A stretch of DNA of 19,441 bases, from contig JBIOWF010000170.1 in assembly GCA_044868295.1 (NCBI GenBank), positions 1 through 19,441 of the forward strand, written 5' to 3'. This DNA comes from JBIOWF01 sp044868295 (GTDB taxonomy: Bacteria; Actinomycetota; Actinomycetes; Streptosporangiales; Streptosporangiaceae). Under the pieces are notes generated by a model, which was not told the origin of the DNA, did not search any database, and saw nothing but the letters and a program-made list of their open reading frames with translations. Shown here piece by piece: positions 14,221-19,441 of the stretch; within the stretch, counting starts at the first letter, position 1; every line of letters begins with the position of its first letter. The translations under genes and the position numbers were made by a program.

Positions 14221-14239
14221 GCGCCCGGCCGTACTACCA

Positions 14240-15733
14240 CTATGGGCAGCTGGAGCAGGCGGAGGGCTCGGGGGCGGCGGCCGGGCGGCCGATGGTGGGC
14301 ATGCCGAGGCTGACCCCCTTGACCGCGGGCTGCGCCTGACGGGCCGCCCACGCGTCCCCGGAACGCGTACGCCGTACCGACATGACCTTGTCGGCGACGA
14401 GGTGGTGCGGCGCGGCGTAGGTGACCTCGGCGGACACCATGTCGCCCGGGCGGGCGTCCACGGCCGCCAGATGGACCAGGCGGTTGTCGGGGGCGCGGCC
14501 GGAGAGGCGGCGGGTCGCGTCGTCCTTGCGGCCCTCGCCTTCGGCGATCAGCACGTCGAGTGTCCGGCCGACCTGCTTCTTGTTCTCCTCCCAGGCGATC
14601 TCCTCCTGGAGGGCGATCAGCCGCTCGTAGCGCTCCTGGACGACGGCCTTGGGCACCTGCCCGTCCATGGTGGCGGCGGGAGTGCCGGGGCGGATCGAGT
14701 ACTGGAACGTGAAGGCGTTGGCGAACCGGGACGCCCGGACGACGTCGAGGGTCTGCTGGAAGTCCTCCTCCGTCTCACCGGGGAAGCCCACGATGATGTC
14801 GGTGGAGATGGCGGCGTCCGGCATCGCGGCACGGACCCGCTCGATGATGCCGAGGTAGCGGTCGGACCGGTACGAGCGGCGCATCGCCTTGAGCACCCGG
14901 TCCGAGCCGGACTGCAGGGGCATGTGCAGCTGGTGCATGACGTTGGGCGTCTCGGCCATGGCCTCGATGACGTCGTCGGTGAACGCGGCGGGGTGGGGCG
15001 AGGTGAAGCGGACCCGCTCCAGCCCGTCGACCTCGCCGCAGGAGCGCAGCAGCTTGCCGAAGGCCAGCCGGTCCCCGAACTCGACGCCGTAGGTGTTCAC
15101 GTTCTGGCCGAGCAGCGTGATCTCCAGGACGCCCTGGTCGACGAGGGTCCGGATCTCTCCCAGGATGTCGCCGGGGCGGCGGTCCTTCTCCTTGCCGCGC
15201 AGTGCCGGCACGATGCAGAACGTGCAGGTGTTGTTGCACCCGACCGAGATCGCCACCCAGGCGGCGTACGCCGACTCACGCCTGGTCGGCAGCGTCGACG
15301 GGAAGGTCTCCAGGGAGTCCTTGATCTCCACCTGGGCTTCCTGGGCGATGCGGGCCCGCTCCAGCAGCACCGGCAGGGAGCCGATGTTGTGCGTGCCGAA
15401 GACCACGTCGACCCACGGAGCCTTGCGGACGATCTCGCCCTGGTCCTTCTGCGCCAGGCACCCGCCGACGGCGATCTGCATGCCCTCGTGCGCGAGCTTG
15501 ATCGGCCGCAGGTGGCCGAGGTTGCCGTAGAGCCGGTTGTCGGCGTTCTCGCGCACGGCGCAGGTGTTGAACACGACGACGTCAGGCGTCTCCCCCTCGG
15601 GAGCGCGGACGTATCCGGCGTCCTCCAGCAGGCCGGAGAGCCGCTCGGAGTCGTGCACGTTCATCTGGCACCCGTAGGTCCGTACCTCGTACGTCCGGGT
15701 CGCGCCCTCGGTGCCGTGAGTGGTGACAGTCAT
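14240..15733 (-). CDS. miaB: tRNA-2-methylthio-N6-dimethylallyladenosine synthase
   Basis: A 497-residue radical-SAM methylthiotransferase that adds the 2-methylthio group to i6A37 of tRNA, the step after MiaA. The N-terminal UPF0004 domain has 'RTYGCQMN', 'NTCAVRENA' and 'VGGCLAQ', whose three cysteines hold the auxiliary iron-sulfur cluster. The radical-SAM CxxxCxxC is 'CNNTCTFC', followed by 'VPALRGKEKDRRPGDI'. The TRAM domain ('KKQVGRTLDVLIAEG' onward) binds tRNA. Length and motifs are normal. The tail 'SLGMPTIGRPAAAPEPSACSSCP' is a usual actinobacterial extension. The start is ATG 15733, with a TAATCT -10-like box (15744-15749, minus strand) leaving a leader of only a few bases. It is divergent from gluA. 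Confidence 0.97.
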   Translation of the reverse strand: MTVTTHGTEGATRTYEVRTYGCQMNVHDSERLSGLLEDAGYVRAPEGETPDVVVFNTCAVRENADNRLYGNLGHLRPIKLAHEGMQIAVGGCLAQKDQGEIVRKAPWVDVVFGTHNIGSLPVLLERARIAQEAQVEIKDSLETFPSTLPTRRESAYAAWVAISVGCNNTCTFCIVPALRGKEKDRRPGDILGEIRTLVDQGVLEITLLGQNVNTYGVEFGDRLAFGKLLRSCGEVDGLERVRFTSPHPAAFTDDVIEAMAETPNVMHQLHMPLQSGSDRVLKAMRRSYRSDRYLGIIERVRAAMPDAAISTDIIVGFPGETEEDFQQTLDVVRASRFANAFTFQYSIRPGTPAATMDGQVPKAVVQERYERLIALQEEIAWEENKKQVGRTLDVLIAEGEGRKDDATRRLSGRAPDNRLVHLAAVDARPGDMVSAEVTYAAPHHLVADKVMSVRRTRSGDAWAARQAQPAVKGVSLGMPTIGRPAAAPEPSACSSCP

Positions 15734-15852
15734 CTCGCATACAAGATTAGGCGCTCCGGCGACCTCCGACGGCCCCCGAAAAGGTCCCGACGATTCCGGA
15801 TGGTAAACAGCCCGTGACCCGATCGGTACCGAGGGGTTAGTGACTTGGCGTT
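15734..15852. promoter_or_regulatory. Divergent promoter region, miaB / gluA
   Basis: This 119-bp gap must hold the promoters of both miaB (minus) and the glu operon (plus). For miaB, TAATCT (15744-15749 read on the minus strand) is a good -10 candidate, close enough to the ATG to give a leader of about 4 nt. For gluA I see no convincing -10/-35 pair; GAGGGG at 15829-15834 is too far from the ATG to serve as a ribosome-binding site. Confidence 0.4.
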
Positions 15853-16632
15853 ATGGACGCGCCTACGTTGTTGACCATGATGGAGACCGGTGGATCCACC
15901 CCACTTGTCAACCTTGAGAACGTCAACAAACACTTCGGCGCCCTCCATGTGCTGAAGGACATCAACCTGTGCGTCGATCGCGGCGAGGTCGTGGTCGTCA
16001 TCGGCCCGTCCGGTGGTGGCAAGTCCACGCTGTGCCGGCTGATCAACCGGCTGGAGACCGTCGACTCCGGAACTGTGACGTTCGACGGGCAGCCGCTCCC
16101 GGCCGAGGGCAAGGCCCTCGCCCGGCTCCGGTCTGACGTGGGAATGGTCTTCCAGTCGTTCAACCTGTTCGCGCACAAGACGATCCTCGAGAACGTCATC
16201 CTCGGTCCGATCAAGGTACGGAAGGTCCCCCGCGACCAGGCCGAGCGGCGTGGCATGGAATTGCTGGACCGGGTCGGCATCGCGTCGCAGGCGGGCAAGT
16301 ACCCCGCCCAGCTCTCCGGCGGCCAGCAGCAGCGCACCGCCATCGCCCGGGCGCTCGCCATGGACCCCAAGATGATCCTTTTCGACGAGCCGACGTCGGC
16401 GCTGGACCCCGAGATGGTCCAGGAGGTCCTCGACGTCATGATCGGCCTGGCTCAGGACGGCATGACCATGATGGTCGTCACCCACGAGATGGGCTTCGCC
16501 CGCCGGGCCGCCAAACGCGTGGTGTTCATGGCGGAAGGCCAGATCGTCGAGCAGAGCGCCCCCGACGAGTTCTTCACCAACCCGACGACCGACCGCGCGC
16601 GCGACTTCCTGTCCAAGATTCTCACGCACTGA
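15853..16632 (+). CDS. gluA: Glutamate-type ABC transporter ATP-binding protein
   Basis: A 259-residue polar amino-acid ABC ATPase that powers the importer encoded by the next three genes. Walker A GPSGGGKST is at 51-59 and the Q-loop Gln101 in 'MVFQSFNLF'. The signature LSGGQQQR is at 154-161, Walker B 'MILFDEP' at 174-180, the D-loop 'SALDP' follows, and the switch His211 is in 'VTHEMGFARRAA'. All ATPase motifs are intact. ATG 15853 gives a tail of about 17 extra residues before the fold begins at 'LVNLENVNKHFG'; ATGs at 15877 and 15880 are equally possible since none has a clear ribosome-binding site. The gluABCD order matches the glutamate uptake operon known from Corynebacterium, so glutamate is the likely substrate (inference from order and family). 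Confidence 0.94.
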   Translation: MDAPTLLTMMETGGSTPLVNLENVNKHFGALHVLKDINLCVDRGEVVVVIGPSGGGKSTLCRLINRLETVDSGTVTFDGQPLPAEGKALARLRSDVGMVFQSFNLFAHKTILENVILGPIKVRKVPRDQAERRGMELLDRVGIASQAGKYPAQLSGGQQQRTAIARALAMDPKMILFDEPTSALDPEMVQEVLDVMIGLAQDGMTMMVVTHEMGFARRAAKRVVFMAEGQIVEQSAPDEFFTNPTTDRARDFLSKILTH

Positions 16633-16664
16633 TTCCCCAGCTCAGAAAGCGAAAGGTAACGCAG

Positions 16665-17501
16665 ATGCGCAAAATGGGAACCCTTATCGTCACCGCCGCC
16701 GCCCTGGCCGCCAGCCTCACCGCCTGCGGAGGCGAAAAGACCTATTCCTCCGTCGCCGAGAAGGCCAAGGAGACCAAGAAGCTGGTCATCGGCGTGAAGT
16801 ACGACCAGCCCGGGCTCGGTTTGAAGAAACCCGACGGCAGCGTCGAGGGCTTCGACGTCGACGTCGCCAAATACGTCGCGGGCGAGTTGGGCGTCCCCGC
16901 GAGCGGCATCACGTGGAAGGAGACCCGCTCCGCGAACCGCGAGCCGTTCATCCAGCAGGGGCAGGTCGACCTGGTCTTCGCCACCTACTCCATCACCGAC
17001 GACCGCAGGAAGAAGGTCACGTTCGGCGGCCCCTACTACGTCGCCCACCAGGACATCCTGGTCCGCGCGGACGACTCCTCGATCACCAAGGTGGAAGACC
17101 TCGCGGGCAAGAAGGTCTGCTCCGTGACCGGCTCGGTCTCGGCCAAGCGCATCACCGAGGAGAAGGGCATCAAGGCCCAGCTCCAGGAGGTCGGCGGCTA
17201 CGCCGAATGCGTCACCCGCCTGCTCGGCGGCCAGCTCGACGCCGTGACCACCGACAACACCATCCTCGCGGGCTTCGCCGCGCAGAACCCGGGCAAGCTC
17301 AAGCTCCTCGGCGCGAACCTCTCCGACGAGAAGTACGGCGTCGGCATGAAGCTCGGCGACAAGACCACGTGCGAGGCCGTCAACAAGGCGCTGGACAAGT
17401 TCTTCTCCAGCGGAGCGGCGAAGCAGGCCATGGAGAAGAACTTCGGCCCGGCCAACTTCCAGTTCGACCCCAACAAGCCCACCTACGTGGGCTGCGCCTG
17501 A
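16665..17501 (+). CDS. gluB: Glutamate-type ABC transporter substrate-binding lipoprotein
   Basis: A 278-residue extracellular binding protein of the SBP_bac_3 family. It has an N-terminal signal with lipobox LTAC (Cys21), then 'KKLVIGVKYDQPGLGLKKPDGSVEGFDVDVAKYVAGEL', the typical opening of glutamate/glutamine binders. It continues with 'REPFIQQGQVDLVFATYSITDDRRKKVTFGGPYYV' and 'DAVTTDNTILAGF'. The Arg and Asp residues in these segments normally contact the amino and carboxyl groups of the ligand. The ATG at 16665 follows AAAGG by about 10 nt and lies 33 bp after gluA. A stable hairpin follows the stop codon, which could keep its message more abundant than that of the permeases. Cys152 and Cys183 in the mature protein may pair. 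Confidence 0.95.
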   Translation: MRKMGTLIVTAAALAASLTACGGEKTYSSVAEKAKETKKLVIGVKYDQPGLGLKKPDGSVEGFDVDVAKYVAGELGVPASGITWKETRSANREPFIQQGQVDLVFATYSITDDRRKKVTFGGPYYVAHQDILVRADDSSITKVEDLAGKKVCSVTGSVSAKRITEEKGIKAQLQEVGGYAECVTRLLGGQLDAVTTDNTILAGFAAQNPGKLKLLGANLSDEKYGVGMKLGDKTTCEAVNKALDKFFSSGAAKQAMEKNFGPANFQFDPNKPTYVGCA

Positions 17502-17511
17502 CATCCGTTCA

Positions 17512-17559
17512 CCCGGCGGGAGCCAGGGCACGTTCATCTGGCCCCAGTGTCCCGCCGGG
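17512..17559 (+). promoter_or_regulatory. Hairpin between gluB and gluC
   Basis: CCCGGCGGGA (17512-17521) is an exact inverted repeat of TCCCGCCGGG (17550-17559), a perfect 10-bp GC-rich stem. The 28-nt loop can add an inner GGGC/GCCC pairing. It fills most of the 79-bp gap between gluB and gluC. Hairpins after the binding-protein gene are known in other ABC operons to protect the upstream message or partly stop transcription. There is no U tract, so read-through is expected. Confidence 0.7.
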
Positions 17560-17580
17560 CCGGTACGCATGCGGAGTGCG

Positions 17581-18249
17581 ATGGACGTTGTAATCGACAA
17601 CCTCGACCGGATCCTGATCGCCTTCTGGGCGACCATCCGGCTTGCGGCGGCGAGCGCCGTACTGTCCCTGATCTTGGGTACCGTCCTGGCGGCCATGCGT
17701 GTGTCCCCACTGCCGGTGCTGCGCGGCGTCGGCACGGTCTACGTCAACGCCCTGCGGAACATGCCTCTCACCCTGGTGCTGCTGGGCTGCGGCCTCGGGC
17801 TCAGCGCGACGCTGGGGCTGAACTTCTCCGATGGCAACATCGACCTCAACAACTTCTGGCTCGGCATCGCCGGGCTCTCCGCGTACACCGCGGCGTTCGT
17901 CTGCGAGGCGATCCGGTCGGGCATCAACACGGTTCCGGTGGGCCAGGCGGAGGCGGCCCGGTCGATCGGGCTGAGCTTCCCGCAGACGCTGGGCCTCGTG
18001 GTGCTGCCCCAGGCCTTCCGGGCGGTCATCGCACCACTCGGCAGCATCCTCATCGCCCTGATCAAGAACACCACGGTCGTCTTCGTGGTGGGCTACCTGG
18101 AGGCGTCGCGCGAGATGAAGCTCATCTTCGACGAGGGCGGCGCCAGCGTCATCGTCTTCGCCGCCTTCGCCACCGGGTTCCTCGTCCTCACGCTGCCGGT
18201 GGGCCTCCTGTTCGGCTGGCTGGCCAAGCGAATGGCGGTGGTCAGGTGA
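17581..18249 (+). CDS. gluC: Glutamate-type ABC transporter permease
   Basis: A 222-residue membrane subunit of the HisM/GlnP (His/Glu/Gln) permease family with about five hydrophobic segments. The ATPase-contact EAA loop is 'GQAEAARSIGLSFPQTLGLVVLPQAFR', followed by 'SILIALIKNTTVVFVVG', both typical. I chose ATG 17581 because GGAG (17573-17576) lies 4 nt before it; ATG 17569, four codons upstream, has no ribosome-binding site. Its stop overlaps the GTG start of gluD by 3 bases, so the two permeases are translationally coupled and should assemble as a heterodimer. Confidence 0.93.
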   Translation: MDVVIDNLDRILIAFWATIRLAAASAVLSLILGTVLAAMRVSPLPVLRGVGTVYVNALRNMPLTLVLLGCGLGLSATLGLNFSDGNIDLNNFWLGIAGLSAYTAAFVCEAIRSGINTVPVGQAEAARSIGLSFPQTLGLVVLPQAFRAVIAPLGSILIALIKNTTVVFVVGYLEASREMKLIFDEGGASVIVFAAFATGFLVLTLPVGLLFGWLAKRMAVVR

Positions 18250-19169
18250 GCGCCTCCTCCGGCTCCTCGGGCTCCTCCGTCCTCTTCGACGTGCCGGGCC
18301 CGCGCGCCCGCCTGCGCAGCAATGTCCTCACGCTGGTGTTCGCGGTGGTATTCCTCGCCGTGGCCTACTTCATCTACGCCAAGCTGGCCGAGAAGGGGCA
18401 GTGGGACGCGAAGCTGTGGAAGCCGTTCCTCGACCCGCAGGTCTGGATCGGGCAGATCATCCCCGGGCTCGTCGGAACGCTCTCCGCCGCCGCCGTCGCG
18501 GCGGTCCTCGCGCTCGTCTTCGGCATCGTGTTCGGCATCGGGCGCCTCTCCGACCATCGCTGGATCAGCGTGCCGTCCGGCGGCGTGGTCGAGTTCTTCC
18601 GGGCCATTCCCCTGCTCATCATGATCTTCTTCGCCCAGCAGGGCGCCTTCGACATCTTCGGCTTCGCGCTCAGCGCGTTCTGGGCGGTCGTCATCGGGCT
18701 CATGCTTTACAACGGGTCGGTGCTCGCCGAGATCATCCGCGCCGGGATCCTCGCCGTGCCGCGCGGCCAGTGGGAGGCGGCGTACTCGATCGGGCTGCGC
18801 AAAAACGGGGTCATGCGGCTCATCCTGGTCCCCCAGGCGATCACCGCGATGATGCCGGCCATCGTCAGCCAGATGGTCGTCCTGCTCAAGGACTCCGCCC
18901 TCGGCTGGATCATCGCGTACGAAGACCTCCTCAACGCGGGGCTGCGGCTGATCCCGGCCAATTACAACAACCTGATCCCGTCCGCGATCGTGATCGCCAC
19001 CATCTACATCATGATCAACCTCGCGCTGGGCTACCTGGCCACCTGGCTGGAGAAGCGCAGCCGCCGCAGCCGCAAGACCTCCGCCAGGCCGATCGCACCG
19101 CCGGGAGCGATCGCCGGCGTCGGCGGCGGAACCGGCGGCACAGGAGGCGGGGTCGCGACGCTCAAGTGA
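18246..19169 (+). CDS. gluD: Glutamate-type ABC transporter permease
   Basis: A 307-residue membrane subunit, partner of GluC. The N-terminal 20 residues are Ser/Gly-rich and cytoplasmic, then a hydrophobic segment ('VLTLVFAVVFLAVAYFIYAKL') precedes the standard permease core. The EAA loop is 'GQWEAAYSIGLRKNGVMRLILVPQAI', followed by 'IVSQMVVLLKDSALGWIIAYEDLL', the hallmark of the family. The C-terminus is a basic, then Gly/Thr-rich tail ('RSRRSRKTS', 'GGGTGGTGGG'). GTG 18246 overlaps the gluC stop (GTGA). The frame is open far upstream, opposite gluC, but that part has no permease similarity. No strong terminator follows. Confidence 0.94.
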   Translation: MSASSGSSGSSVLFDVPGPRARLRSNVLTLVFAVVFLAVAYFIYAKLAEKGQWDAKLWKPFLDPQVWIGQIIPGLVGTLSAAAVAAVLALVFGIVFGIGRLSDHRWISVPSGGVVEFFRAIPLLIMIFFAQQGAFDIFGFALSAFWAVVIGLMLYNGSVLAEIIRAGILAVPRGQWEAAYSIGLRKNGVMRLILVPQAITAMMPAIVSQMVVLLKDSALGWIIAYEDLLNAGLRLIPANYNNLIPSAIVIATIYIMINLALGYLATWLEKRSRRSRKTSARPIAPPGAIAGVGGGTGGTGGGVATLK

Positions 19170-19217
19170 ACCCTCGCCACTGGAAGTCTCGCGACCAGTC
19201 GAAGCCTCGCCACCGGA
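19168..19217. repeat. Three imperfect ~17-bp direct repeats after gluD
   Basis: GAACCCTCGCCACTGGA (19168-19184) and GAAGCCTCGCCACCGGA (19201-19217) differ at two positions. A weaker copy starting GAAGTCTCGCGACC (19183-19196) lies between them. The first begins at the last base of the gluD stop codon. The arrangement recalls the array after miaA, although the units differ in sequence. Confidence 0.5.
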
Positions 19218-19264
19218 CGCTCCCGCGTCCTGGCCACCCGATATGCCCCTCCGCCAGCCCTGGA

Positions 19265-19307
19265 AAAGGGATAATCGGCCTCGCGCGGGCCCCGGTTTCA
19301 GGCAGGA
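19265..19307 (+). promoter_or_regulatory. Possible promoter and ribosome-binding site of the right-edge peptidase gene
   Basis: GGGATAATCGG near 19268-19278 contains GATAAT, a good -10-like box, about 40 nt before the start codon. AGGA at 19304-19307 lies 7 nt before ATG 19315 and fits a ribosome-binding site. No -35 box at standard spacing is obvious. Confidence 0.35.
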
Positions 19308-19314
19308 TGCCGTC

Positions 19315-19441
19315 ATGTCCCCCGAGCGTGTGACAGTGCCGTTCGCCGCCTGGCCCTCTCCGATCTCGACGACCGACGTCACCCGTTCCGGGCTGCACCT
19401 CGGCTTCCCGACGGTGCTCGGCGATGAGGTGTGGTGGGAAG
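19315..19441 (+). CDS. S9-family peptidase (prolyl oligopeptidase type), N-terminal fragment cut by window end
   Basis: Only the first 42 codons are present, starting at ATG 19315 and running off the window. The sequence 'VTVPFAAWPSPISTTDV' followed by 'GLHLGFPTVLGDEVWW' matches the N-terminal start of actinobacterial dipeptidyl aminopeptidase/acylaminoacyl-peptidase proteins, whose first propeller blade begins with this 'WPSPI...GDEVWW' pattern. Relatives are large serine hydrolases with a beta-propeller over an alpha/beta-hydrolase domain, cleaving short peptides. The catalytic domain is outside the window, so activity cannot be judged. Confidence 0.7.
   Translation, partial: MSPERVTVPFAAWPSPISTTDVTRSGLHLGFPTVLGDEVWWE

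Noticed and set aside
13847..15817. Plus-strand frame of 656 codons opposite miaB
   Set aside because: It covers the antisense of a complete miaB and part of the low-complexity gene in another frame; no motifs.
18093..19382. Minus-strand frame of 429 codons opposite gluD
   Set aside because: Asp/Glu/Arg/Gly-rich shadow of the permease gene with no domain; gluD has all family motifs.
1..19441. Defence system, toxin-antitoxin pair, prophage or biosynthetic cluster
   Set aside because: Genes were read on both strands for reverse transcriptase, helicase/nuclease defence sets, integrase, transposase, PKS/NRPS and small toxin pairs; none was found. The HNH lipoprotein is exported and stands alone.

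Overview
The window is chromosomal DNA from a GC-rich actinomycete. Third codon positions are almost all G or C, GTG starts are common, several promoters look leaderless, and the families present are typical of filamentous Actinobacteria (CU044_5270-type protein, gluABCD, miaA/miaB/dapF, lipobox lipoproteins). A member of the Streptosporangiales is my best guess, but that is inference. Both ends are cut: a 3' gene fragment on the left and the first 42 codons of an S9-type peptidase on the right.

Layout. 1-2.6 kb: tail of a CU044_5270-like protein, a convergent secreted HNH/DUF1524 nuclease-like lipoprotein, and an orphan glycine-betaine-type substrate-binding lipoprotein. 2.7-5.1 kb: a 785-aa TPR-like protein with its own terminator hairpin. 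5.3-7.2 kb: dapF and miaA on the minus strand, separated by a 17-bp tandem repeat that begins in the miaA stop codon. 7.2-8.75 kb: divergent ogt-like alkyltransferase and RNase Z. 8.8-12.9 kb: a short WD40-type protein, a threonine-catabolism locus (tdh-kbl plus a LysR regulator), and a convergent TRIC/UPF0126 membrane protein. 13.2-14.2 kb: a low-complexity Gly/Pro/His-rich exported protein whose 5' end carries 48-bp tandem repeats. 14.2-15.7 kb: miaB (minus). 15.85-19.17 kb: gluA-gluB-gluC-gluD, a complete glutamate-type ABC importer operon. 19.3 kb onward: S9 peptidase start.

The striking part is the threonine locus. L-threonine 3-dehydrogenase (Tdh) and 2-amino-3-ketobutyrate CoA ligase (Kbl) form one uninterrupted 650-codon reading frame. 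The join lacks about 25 C-terminal Tdh residues and about 70 N-terminal Kbl residues. The downstream LysR gene lacks about 60 residues in its effector domain, again in frame, and its 3' end runs into the antisense of the TRIC gene. The WD40 gene just upstream also stops early. So four truncations or joins fall within about 3 kb, while flanking housekeeping genes look intact. This is either a cluster of real deletion events (decay or neofunctionalisation) or an assembly artefact. A perfect T-N11-A palindrome upstream of tdh is a good candidate operator for the LysR protein.

Functionally, MiaA, MiaB and RNase Z all act on tRNA, DapF supplies meso-diaminopimelate for the wall and lysine, and GluABCD imports glutamate. 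From my knowledge of actinobacterial synteny, miaB, miaA and dapF usually lie close together on one strand. Here about 7 kb of repair, catabolic and repeat-rich genes sits between miaB and miaA, so that block looks like an insertion or rearrangement.
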